From: Klebsiella pneumoniae
GTDB lineage: Bacteria > Pseudomonadota > Gammaproteobacteria > Eutrophobiales > Eutrophobiaceae
Length of the DNA stretch: 64,000 nt
Direction: 5' to 3'
Assembly (NCBI GenBank): GCA_945878555.1
Contig: CAMDWI010000006.1
Location: 62,001-126,000, forward strand
Position 1 is the first letter of the stretch, and each line of letters starts with the position of its first letter. The translations under genes and the position numbers were made by a program. The notes beneath the pieces are model-generated. The model ran no database searches and was not told the origin of the DNA. It was given only the letters and a program-made list of their open reading frames with translations. Of the stretch, positions 56,538-64,000 are shown one piece after another.

Positions 56538-57899
56538 TCAGCGCGGGTCAGTGACCGCATGGCGCAGCGTGACAAATTCCTCCGCCGCCGTCGGATGGAT
56601 ACCAATGGTGTTATCAAACTGCGTCTTGGTCGCACCGGCCTTGAGGGCAATCGCGATGCCCTGGATGATTTCACCGGCGTCCATCCCGATCATGTGCGCA
56701 CCCAGCACCCGATCATCGTCCCGGTTGACGACCAGTTTGATCAGGACCTTTTCATTTTTACCGGTTAGTGTGTGCTTTAGCGGTCTGAAACGGGTCAGAT
56801 ACACCGCGATGTTTTTGAACTGTGCCCGCGCCTGTTCTTCTGTCAGGCCGACGCAGGCGATATCCGGCTGGCTGAAGACACAGCTCGGTATATTAGTGTA
56901 ATCCGTCTCGACGGGGGTGTTGCCATATAGCGTCCGGGTCAGTGCCATCGCCTCGGCAATGGCAACCGGCGTCAACTGGTAGCGACCCGCTACATCGCCT
57001 ATCGCGTATATCGAGTCGATATTGGTCCGATGCGAGCTGTCTGTAACGATGGCGTCCTGGTCGTCGAGTTTAACCCCGACCGTGTCCAGTCCGAAGCCTG
57101 CACTCAGCGGTTTTCTGCCTGTCGCAAACATGACCCGATCTGCCGAGTCGGTCGTGTTGTCCTCATATATAACCCGATAAGCGGGTGCGTCCTGCTCTAC
57201 GCGGGTAATACGGGTGTTCAATAACAATCGACCCCCTTTTTTCCGTATCTCCTCCACACAGGCAGTCCGGATATCGTGATCAAATCCGCTCAGCGGTAAT
57301 TCACCCCGATGGACCAACGTGGTATCGACACCCAGTCCATGGAAGATGGCGGCAAATTCCAGCGCGATATAGCCACCACCAACAATGATTATGCTGGTCG
57401 GCAGCGCCGGTAGATGAAAGGCCTCATTCGAGCTAATACAATACTCCCGTCCCGGGATGTCCGGTATGACCGGGTAACTGCCGGTGGCCACCAGTATCCG
57501 TTCGGCAATGATCTCCCGGTTGTTGATTGTGACGGCCTGCGGACCGGTCAGCACGGCCTTGCCGGTCAGAATGTCAACACCGGCATCGAGCAACAGCTTT
57601 TTATAAACACCATTCAGGCGTTCGATCTCACGGTCCTTGTTCTGGCGTAGTTTCTGCCAGTCGAATGCGACCGTGCCCGGCTCCCAGCCAAATCCCCGGG
57701 CGTCATTGAAGGCCGCAGCGAAGGCAGCGCTGTAATAAAACAGTTTTTTGGGGATACAACCGGCATTGACACAGGTGCCGCCCAGTGGATTCATGTCGGC
57801 GATGGCAACGCGTGCACCGAAACCGGCCGCCATCCGCGCAGCACGGACGCCACCGGAACCGGCACCGATTACAAACAGGTCATAATCAAACTTCGGCAT
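56538..57899 (-). CDS. gor: glutathione-disulfide reductase
   Basis: A 453-residue flavoprotein, family length about 450. FAD motif GAGSGGVRAARMAA, the redox pair GGTCVNAGCIPKKL (Cys-x4-Cys), NADPH motif GGGYIALEFAAIF, and the C-terminal catalytic His region GIHPTAAEEF. It reduces GSSG using NADPH. It heads the minus-strand group gor-modABC; 58 bases separate it from modA, so co-transcription is uncertain. Confidence 0.95.
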   Translation of the reverse strand: MPKFDYDLFVIGAGSGGVRAARMAAGFGARVAIADMNPLGGTCVNAGCIPKKLFYYSAAFAAAFNDARGFGWEPGTVAFDWQKLRQNKDREIERLNGVYKKLLLDAGVDILTGKAVLTGPQAVTINNREIIAERILVATGSYPVIPDIPGREYCISSNEAFHLPALPTSIIIVGGGYIALEFAAIFHGLGVDTTLVHRGELPLSGFDHDIRTACVEEIRKKGGRLLLNTRITRVEQDAPAYRVIYEDNTTDSADRVMFATGRKPLSAGFGLDTVGVKLDDQDAIVTDSSHRTNIDSIYAIGDVAGRYQLTPVAIAEAMALTRTLYGNTPVETDYTNIPSCVFSQPDIACVGLTEEQARAQFKNIAVYLTRFRPLKHTLTGKNEKVLIKLVVNRDDDRVLGAHMIGMDAGEIIQGIAIALKAGATKTQFDNTIGIHPTAAEEFVTLRHAVTDPR

Positions 57900-58050
57900 G
57901 TTTCACCACAGGTATAAATATCAGGCAAAGGTTATCACGTTTCTGCATGCATGTTTTCGGGTTTGACATGATATCTGGAGCAGCTGAAATTAAAGAGAAA
58001 ATTTGTCACTTCAACTTGACCGATGAACCGGGTAAATCCGGTCGACAGAT

Positions 58051-58731
58051 TCAGGAATTTTTCAGACGTAGCACCAGCTGCTTTGCCAAAAGCGGAAATA
58101 GACCGGCGAGTAGCAGTGAGAGCAACAGACGTGGTGATAGCACATCGGCTGGGCCGTTGATGCTGGCAATCTGGGTGCCCGCATTGACGAATATAACGGT
58201 GAACGGGAGCATGCCCAGTTGAGTGATCAGATAAAAATGACTTGTACGGATTGAAGTTACTCCCATCAACAGATTGATCATGAATCCGGGAAACAGCGGT
58301 ATTTGGCGGAGCAGAAACAGATAAAACAGGCCGTCAGTCTCCATCCCTTTGTTAATACGTGCAAGTTTGGCCTGGAATTGATGCACAACGACGTCACGAA
58401 ACAGGTAGCGACTGCACAAAAAGGAGAGGGTGGCACCGATGCTACATGCAAATGTAGAGATTAGCGTGCCCCACACCAGTCCGAAGATCACACCGCTTGC
58501 CATGATCAAAATGCCGGAGGCCGGCAACGACAGCCCGGTTAGTAATACAAACAGCAGAAAAAAACCGCCAGCCATTTTTAACGGGTGTAATTTGTAGTAC
58601 GCATCAAGCTGCGCCTGACTCGCCTTCAGTGTGTCAAAATTGAAATGGCTATGCAGATCCAGCAGGAAAAAAGCGCCGACCAGGGTGGCCAACAGGGCCA
58701 GTAACAACAGTTTATTGCGGGGTATGGACAT
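58051..58731 (-). CDS. TVP38/TMEM64 (VTT domain) membrane protein
   Basis: About 226 residues with six membrane segments. The VTT/SNARE-associated domain contains GLSLPASGILIMASGVIFG, the re-entrant loop GATLSFLCSRYLFRD and LPLFPGFMINLLMGVTSI. Such DedA-related proteins move or scramble lipids in membranes. ATG at 58731; the GTG codon two codons earlier is an alternative. Confidence 0.85.
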   Translation of the reverse strand: MSIPRNKLLLLALLATLVGAFFLLDLHSHFNFDTLKASQAQLDAYYKLHPLKMAGGFFLLFVLLTGLSLPASGILIMASGVIFGLVWGTLISTFACSIGATLSFLCSRYLFRDVVVHQFQAKLARINKGMETDGLFYLFLLRQIPLFPGFMINLLMGVTSIRTSHFYLITQLGMLPFTVIFVNAGTQIASINGPADVLSPRLLLSLLLAGLFPLLAKQLVLRLKNS

Positions 58732-58807
58732 GACCACTGCGTGTTTAATCCTGGTCAGAAACGGGAAGCGGCGTCTCCAGTATCAACCCCGGCCGGTATA
58801 AACGCTG

Positions 58808-59083
58808 CTAAGGTAACAATAACATACCGGCGGTTGTGTGTGCAGGTTCGGAACTGAAGAAGAGCGAGCGGATGAACTGTAAGATTGAAAAGGGTTCAGC
58901 ATCCGGATGACCCAGTTCATATTCAAATTGACGACGGTTTTTAAAGACGAGATCGGTAAGTGAGAGATTCTGAGGTGCCCGGTAATCGGCCTGGCCGGGA
59001 TCAGGTATAAACAACCAGGAAGCACGGTGCACCTTGCTGGCGAATCCGGATACACCCTTGTAATAGCATCGATAGATATTCAT
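58808..59083 (-). CDS. small hypothetical protein
   Basis: A 91-residue frame with an aromatic-rich N-terminus and no recognised motif. It overlaps other possible frames in the region, and no strong ribosome site is seen. It lies between the VTT gene and mlaC. It could be a genuine small gene, as the frame is not shared with any larger gene. Confidence 0.4.
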   Translation of the reverse strand: MNIYRCYYKGVSGFASKVHRASWLFIPDPGQADYRAPQNLSLTDLVFKNRRQFEYELGHPDAEPFSILQFIRSLFFSSEPAHTTAGMLLLP

Positions 59084-59321
59084 TTACGTAGTCTCGTCTG
59101 TACACACTCTGTAGTTGCCAAATTATCATTTTATGTGGAGCACGCGCCTGTTCCGGATAGTGAACTGTGATAACCATCACAGTAAAAATCAATTGAATCA
59201 ATAGCTTACCTTGTGTGACGCAGTGTGCATTCTGCCTGATTGGGCAGTCGAATCCCGCACCGATGCCAGGCGAGTTCCGACCTATAAAACACTTGGTTTT
59301 TTCATTACAGAGGGTAATATA

Positions 59322-59981
59322 GTGAAGGGGTACATCAAGCTGATTAATCGAGCACGGGGATTTTTAATGCTACTTCGTTCATTTGCACTGACACTGCTGG
59401 TTCTTGTTTCATCCACACTCGTTGCCGCCGATTTTTCCACACCGATGGGTCGGGTCAAGGACACAACGGACCGCGTGATTACCATCCTGAAGGATGAATC
59501 GCTCAGCCGCGATACCCGCTGGAGCCAGATAGCAACGCTGATCTACGAAGGCTTTGATTTCCGCACGATGTCACAAAGCGTCCTTGCCACCCAGTGGCAA
59601 CGCGCCACCGAGGAAGAACGCAAGAAATTCACCGAATTCTTTTCCCAGTATATCGAGGCCACCTATCGCTCGAAGATTGAGGCCTATACCGATCAGCAGA
59701 TCATTTACAAGGATGAAGTAATCCGAGGTGACAGGGGTGTGGTTGAGACGATCATTATCGCCGGTGGCACGGAAATCCCGGTCAACTACAAACTGAAGAA
59801 AAACCAGGACAGCTGGTATGCCTACGACGTCGTCATCGAAGGCGTCAGCCTAGTTGCCAACTACCGCAGCACCTTTGCCGCTATCGTCAAGAACGAGGGC
59901 ATGGAAGGCCTGATGCTGGATATCCAGCGCAGGATAGAGAAGTACAAGCAGGAAAACGCCGCCAACAACAAGGCAGGGTAG
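59322..59981 (+). CDS. mlaC: phospholipid-binding protein MlaC
   Basis: About 219 residues from the GTG with GAGGG seven bases upstream; ATG 59367 is an alternative giving a shorter signal peptide (LLRSFALTLLVLVSSTLVAA). The mature protein has DFRTMSQSVLATQWQRATEEERKKFTEFFSQYIEATY, the MlaC pattern, and ends with GLMLDIQRRIEKY. It ferries phospholipid between MlaA at the outer membrane and the MlaFED complex. It converges on mlaD rather than being in one operon with it. Confidence 0.9.
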   Translation: MKGYIKLINRARGFLMLLRSFALTLLVLVSSTLVAADFSTPMGRVKDTTDRVITILKDESLSRDTRWSQIATLIYEGFDFRTMSQSVLATQWQRATEEERKKFTEFFSQYIEATYRSKIEAYTDQQIIYKDEVIRGDRGVVETIIIAGGTEIPVNYKLKKNQDSWYAYDVVIEGVSLVANYRSTFAAIVKNEGMEGLMLDIQRRIEKYKQENAANNKAG

Positions 59982-60102
59982 AATCAGAGTGGTAGGCTTG
60001 TCCGGGGTTAGCGAAATTAATCCAGCTGAAAATATCGGCACAGTGTCAGACTAAGACAGATCCATATCTTTTCAGGTACGTTTCAGGTTTTGCGTATCCT
60101 GC

Positions 60103-60558
60103 CTAGTCCTTGCTCTCAAATATATATTTGCTGATCAACTCTTCCAGATTGATCGAAGGTTCAGTCTCGACTATCTCCATCCCGTCTTCCAGAAAGTCAG
60201 GTGAGCCGCCTGCGGTAATCTTGATGAATTTGTCGCCGATGATGCCGGCTGTGCGGACCGAGGCGACTGCGTCGTCGGATATGGTAACGCCCTTGTTGAT
60301 GTTCAGGGTCACCACCGCATGGTACTCCTCCGTATCAAATTCGATGCTGTCGATATCACCGACCCGGACACCGGCGGCCTCGACGTAGGCTCCAGTACGC
60401 AAGCCCGAGGCGGAGGTGAATCTGGCGACCAGCTGGTAGTGGTCCTTGCCTATCATACCGAGATCACCAAGCTTGATGGCGACAAACGAGATCGCTATCA
60501 GTCCGATGATCATGAATATGCCTACGCCGATTTCAATTCTGGTACGTTTGTCTGCCAT
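60103..60558 (-). CDS. mlaD: MlaD, MCE-domain lipid transport protein
   Basis: A 151-residue protein, shorter than the 183 of E. coli. An N-terminal membrane helix (about 10-30, GVGIFMIIGLIAISFVAIKL) is followed by an MCE domain at about 40-118 (RFTSASGLRTGAYVEAAGVRVGDIDSIEF). It forms the periplasmic hexamer that holds lipid for transfer. It is 13 bases downstream of mlaE. Confidence 0.92.
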   Translation of the reverse strand: MADKRTRIEIGVGIFMIIGLIAISFVAIKLGDLGMIGKDHYQLVARFTSASGLRTGAYVEAAGVRVGDIDSIEFDTEEYHAVVTLNINKGVTISDDAVASVRTAGIIGDKFIKITAGGSPDFLEDGMEIVETEPSINLEELISKYIFESKD

Positions 60559-60571
60559 GGTCGTATAGTCC

Positions 60572-61351
60572 CTAAAGAATAATTGCGCTCAGGATGTAAT
60601 CCGCAAAAAGTATAGCGATTGACGCCATCACCACGGCGTCTGTGGTCACCTTGCTGACACCTTCCGATCCGTGATGATCTCCGCGGGTCAGGTGCAGGTA
60701 AAATCCCTTCGAGGTGGCGACCCAGATCATGATTAGCCCGAATACAAATGATTTGATTCCACCCATGAATATGTCCCGCCACAACACCGAATCATACATG
60801 CCTCCCAGATACGATCCCGGACTCACCTCAAACAGGATCACACCGACAAAATATCCACCAAAAATTCCAACCGTAATAAAGATAGTGGTCAACAATGGCA
60901 TCGAGATCAGTGCCGCCAGCAGGCGCGGTGCGATCAGGTAACGAAACGGATCGATCGCCATGCATTCGAGCGCATCAATCTGTTGTTCATTGCGCATGAT
61001 GCTGATCTCGGCGCAGATAGCCGAACCGGCGCGTCCAATGATAATGAGGGCAGTTAACACCGGCCCGAGCTCGCGGATCAGGCTGAGGCCGACCGCCGCT
61101 CCCAATAGTGCCACCGAGCCAAAGCGCAGCAGGGTGTCATAAAATTGCAGGGCGACAACCATGCCGACAAACACGCCCGAGATCAGGATGACCAGCAGTG
61201 ATCGTGCACCGATAAAATACAGTTGCTTCAGGACCGGAAACAGCTTGTACGGCGGGGTGACCATCTTCCACAGGCCGTTGATCAGGAACAGACCGCTACG
61301 ACCTGTCCCCTGGATGAATTCGAGCAGTTGATTCAGGGTTCGATTCAGCAT
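60572..61351 (-). CDS. mlaE: MlaE, permease of the Mla lipid transporter
   Basis: A 259-residue membrane protein with five or six helices. Its long cytoplasmic loop carries the family motif ELGPVLTALIIIGRAGSAICAE then MRNEQQIDALECMAIDP, the MlaE/YrbE coupling helix. It forms the channel dimer with MlaF and MlaD. It starts seven bases after mlaF. Confidence 0.94.
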   Translation of the reverse strand: MLNRTLNQLLEFIQGTGRSGLFLINGLWKMVTPPYKLFPVLKQLYFIGARSLLVILISGVFVGMVVALQFYDTLLRFGSVALLGAAVGLSLIRELGPVLTALIIIGRAGSAICAEISIMRNEQQIDALECMAIDPFRYLIAPRLLAALISMPLLTTIFITVGIFGGYFVGVILFEVSPGSYLGGMYDSVLWRDIFMGGIKSFVFGLIMIWVATSKGFYLHLTRGDHHGSEGVSKVTTDAVVMASIAILFADYILSAIIL

Positions 61352-61358
61352 GAGGCGT

Positions 61359-62153
61359 CTAGCGGGTCAACTGGTGCAGGTAGGCGTCGCCGTCGATCAA
61401 CTTCTCGCCGGGTAGACGGTTGAGCATATTGGTGACACGGATGTCCTGGCAGGCGCGGATTTCATCGCGCGTACCGGTGATGATCTGCTGGCTCTTGTCC
61501 AGTATGGTGATGCGGTCGGCCACGTGAAACGCACTCTCCAGATCATGCGTGATGATGATGATGGTCATATTCATTGCATCGCGCAATTGCAGGATCAGTT
61601 TGTCGAGTTCGGCCGAGGTGACCGGATCCAGACCGGCGGACGGTTCATCAAAAAACAGGATTCGGGGATCCATGATAACCGCGCGTGCCAGTCCCGCACG
61701 TTTGAGCATGCCACCGGAAAGCTGGGCCGGCATCAGATCTTCATAATCGGCCAGATCCATCAGTGCGAGTTTCATTCGCGTCATGATCTCGATGGTGTTT
61801 TTATCGAGACGGGTGTGTTCCTGCAACGGCAGTTCGACATTTTCGCGGACGGACAGCGAACTGAACAGGGCGCCGTGCTGGAAGGCGACGCCGATATTCT
61901 TGCGCAGTTCATACAGGCCACGAAGGTTAAGTCGGGTAATATCCTGACCGAGGATACTGATCGTGCCTGAACTCGGACGCATCAGGCCGAGGATGTTACG
62001 GAACAGCGTGCTCTTGCCGGAACCACTGTGGCCCATGATGACCAGGATTTCGCGTTCGTAAACCTGCAGGTTGATATTGTCCAGCGCGACTACCTCGCCG
62101 TAATGCGTGCTGAGGTTACGTAATTCAACCATCACCTTGCGGGATTCGCTCAT
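61359..62153 (-). CDS. mlaF: MlaF, ATPase of the Mla lipid transporter
   Basis: A 264-residue ATPase. Walker A GHSGSGKST, signature LSGGMLKRAGLARAV, Walker B ILFFDEPSAGLDP, H-switch IIITHDLES. Head of the mlaF-mlaE-mlaD unit. No mlaB or mlaA is seen in this window. Confidence 0.94.
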   Translation of the reverse strand: MSESRKVMVELRNLSTHYGEVVALDNINLQVYEREILVIMGHSGSGKSTLFRNILGLMRPSSGTISILGQDITRLNLRGLYELRKNIGVAFQHGALFSSLSVRENVELPLQEHTRLDKNTIEIMTRMKLALMDLADYEDLMPAQLSGGMLKRAGLARAVIMDPRILFFDEPSAGLDPVTSAELDKLILQLRDAMNMTIIIITHDLESAFHVADRITILDKSQQIITGTRDEIRACQDIRVTNMLNRLPGEKLIDGDAYLHQLTR

Positions 62154-62207
62154 GCGTGACCTGTAGGTGTAAGCAGGTGGATTGTCTGGCGCTGTGATGT
62201 CATGGTG

Positions 62208-64000
62208 TTACGGGGTGCCTGACTGCATACCTTCAAGCAGGCTCTGTTTAAGTTCTGCTGCCTGCTGGTGTTCTTCAGCGTTCAGTTCGGTGTCGAGCGT
62301 CTCCTTGCGGCGGATGTCCATCACATTGCCCCGATCAGCAAGGATGGAAAACCACGCCAGTGCCAGCGCCCGGTTCTGCACGGTACCTTCGCCGGTCTGG
62401 TACATCATACCCAGATTGCGCTGGGCGATAGGGTGGCCCTGCATGGCGGCCTTTTGATACCAGTAGGCCGACTGCGAGAGATCGCGGGAGGTCCCTTCAC
62501 CGTAGGCGTAGGCAACGCCCAGTTTATATTGGGCCGGGGCATAATTATTCTCGGCCGCCTTTTTGAAATAGGTGAAGGCAGTCTTCAGGTCTCGCGGGAA
62601 ATCCTTGCCAAACGAATAGGCGAGCCCACGTTCGTAGTCAACGGCGGCATTTGATATCGCGCCATCGTCAGCCACAGCGGTCGTTTCGACGGGGGCGGCG
62701 GGTGTCTCGACTTCACTTGTAACGGCGAATACGCGTTCCGGGGTTGACGCTGCTTCCATCACTTGCACCGGTGGTTCCTCGATCCTGTTCACTGTGGAAA
62801 CGGCACTCGCCTCTGGCGCAGGCGCCGGATCCAGGCGTGTCAGATTTTGCAGGTTATGTTCTGCACCGGCGTGACCCTGAGCGGCTGCCTGTTGATACCA
62901 GTGGCGGGCCATCGCATTATCCTGTTGTATGCCTTCACCCAGCAGATACATATTGGCCAGTGTGTACTGTGCATCAACAACACCCTGCTCTGCCGCGCGC
63001 CGGTACCATAAAGCGGCTTCTTCATTACTTTGTGTGGTGCCAAGGCCTTGCTGGTAGAGCGATGCCAACTGGTATTGTGCCTGGGCATGGCCCATCGCCG
63101 CGGCCGACTGGAACATGTTAACAGCAATACCAAAATTCTTGTTTTTCAGTTCATTCAGGCCATTTTCATAGAAACCGGCAGCGGCCACGGGATCGGCACC
63201 GACCGGTATGACGACCGGTGCGGTGGTTTCATTTGTTGCCGGTGTCTCTTCTGCCATGGCCGTGGTGGAACGACCAAACATGCGACTGAAGAATCCACCG
63301 TTGTTTTCACTTTCAACTTCGGGTTCCGGATCTTCCGGCACATCTGTGGAAGCGGATTCTTCCGGGGCTACTGTATCTGCTACCTTAGTGGTCGCAACGG
63401 CTGCCCCTGTTAAAGCCCCGATCGCTGATGCGGCTGTGGTGTCTGGCAAGGCGGGCCCGATAGCGTCTATCGACATCAGGCCGGTCTCGTTGTCCGTCGT
63501 TGACGGTGCTGATGCCGGGATCGCGGTTGCTTGTGCAGGTGTTACTGTTGGGGCAGGGCGCGTCTCTGCATTCCGGTTAAGGCCGGATAATTGTTGCTGG
63601 ATCAGGTCATTGGTCGAGGCAGCGGCAACGGCGGGTGCCGGTGCCGGGTAAGCGGGTGCGGGTTCTGCAGTTTCTGCCGGTGTCGGTGCAGTCTTGATCG
63701 GTGGCGTCTCTGTAACAGCTTGCACCGGTTCATCCGTCGTAGTGTCAGTTTTGGCGCTCGCTACCGGTGCCGGGGCAGGTGCTTGTACTGGAGCAGTCTG
63801 ATTTTCCAGAGCGGAGAGCTCGACCTCGGACGCTGAATAACCCTGTTCTGCGGAGCGCTGATACCAAACCCGGGCCTGGTCGATATCCTGCTGCACGCCC
63901 TGACCAGTGCGGTACATGCCTGCCAGGTTAAACTGTGCCATTGCATCACCCTGGTCCGCCGCAAGCTGGTACCATTTCACCGCCGATTCGTAATTCAGTG
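62208..64000 (-). CDS. Sel1/TPR-repeat protein, 5' truncated by the window edge
   Basis: At least 590 residues, and the frame is open to the window edge (upstream codons read LNYESAVKWYQ, another Sel1 repeat), so the true start is outside. It has Sel1 repeats at both ends (DQGDAMAQFNLAGMYRTGQGV, AEQGVVDAQYTLANMYLLGEGI and others). The middle is a long Pro/Ala/Thr/Val/Glu-rich low-complexity region (about 60-245) likely to be unstructured. The final repeats end NRALALAWFSILADRGN. A scaffold or cell-envelope role is common for this type; function unknown. Confidence 0.8.
   Translation of the reverse strand, partial: LNYESAVKWYQLAADQGDAMAQFNLAGMYRTGQGVQQDIDQARVWYQRSAEQGYSASEVELSALENQTAPVQAPAPAPVASAKTDTTTDEPVQAVTETPPIKTAPTPAETAEPAPAYPAPAPAVAAASTNDLIQQQLSGLNRNAETRPAPTVTPAQATAIPASAPSTTDNETGLMSIDAIGPALPDTTAASAIGALTGAAVATTKVADTVAPEESASTDVPEDPEPEVESENNGGFFSRMFGRSTTAMAEETPATNETTAPVVIPVGADPVAAAGFYENGLNELKNKNFGIAVNMFQSAAAMGHAQAQYQLASLYQQGLGTTQSNEEAALWYRRAAEQGVVDAQYTLANMYLLGEGIQQDNAMARHWYQQAAAQGHAGAEHNLQNLTRLDPAPAPEASAVSTVNRIEEPPVQVMEAASTPERVFAVTSEVETPAAPVETTAVADDGAISNAAVDYERGLAYSFGKDFPRDLKTAFTYFKKAAENNYAPAQYKLGVAYAYGEGTSRDLSQSAYWYQKAAMQGHPIAQRNLGMMYQTGEGTVQNRALALAWFSILADRGNVMDIRRKETLDTELNAEEHQQAAELKQSLLEGMQSGTP

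Noticed and set aside
56480-56674. N-terminal extension of ModA
   Set aside because: It is Arg-rich shadow of the gor gene on the same strand; the shorter start yields a proper signal peptide.

Overview
The window reads as chromosome from a gammaproteobacterium. The evidence is the tig-clpP-clpX-lon-hupB-ppiD order, the ampD-ampE pair, lpxH next to ppiB and cysS, a type IVa minor-pilin operon, the Mla lipid system, and tRNA sequences with encoded CCA. An mtdA/fchA-type C1-folate pair and the two-gene fatty-oxidation unit suggest a metabolically versatile free-living or sulfur/methylotroph-like lineage. The sequence alone does not fix the order or genus. Base composition is moderate, with a visibly AT-rich island at about 11.7-12.3 and 14.05-14.9 kb.

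Layout. 0.1-1.3 kb: a DUF4124-type secreted protein converging on a HEAT-like secreted protein. 1.35-9.95 kb (minus strand): minor pilin operon fimT-pilV-pilW-pilX-(small secreted gene)-pilY1-pilE. PilY1 is very large because three beta-sandwich repeats sit inside its VWA domain. 10.2-14.96 kb: tRNA-Thr(CGT) carrying a 4.7-kb integrative element. It holds an integrase, an AlpA regulator, a terminase-small-subunit-like gene and several unknown genes, and it ends at a 22-23 bp copy of the tRNA 3' end. 15.0-18.1 kb (minus): a small gene, two tandem paralogues of unknown function and a Sel1/SPOR protein. 18.2-24.1 kb: divergent mtdA-like/fchA C1 genes, ampD-ampE, lpxH, ppiB, cysS. 24.2-26 kb: tRNA-Pro, -Arg, -His, -Lys, two small proteins, tRNA-Leu.

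26-34.5 kb: the protein quality-control block tig, clpP, clpX, lon (with a near-consensus sigma-32 promoter), hupB, tRNA-Val, tRNA-Asp, ppiD. 34.5-48.5 kb: fabI and two divergent dipeptide/oligopeptide ABC importers. One has a fused two-domain ATPase; the other has two tandem binding lipoproteins and two separate ATPases. 48.6-53.8 kb: a beta-oxidation operon (thiolase, hydratase/dehydrogenase, acyl-CoA synthetase). 53.8-57.9 kb (minus): glutathione reductase then modA-modB-modC, with a 114-bp inverted-repeat element supplying the last codons and stop of modC. 58-62.2 kb: a VTT-domain membrane protein, a small ORF, mlaC (plus) converging on mlaF-mlaE-mlaD (minus). 62.2-64 kb: a second Sel1-repeat protein cut by the window edge.

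The least explained part is the tRNA-Thr island. It has phased direct repeats between att and int, a twin palindrome before alpA, and cargo with no recognised function. It may be a very small phage-satellite-like element; that reading is inference.
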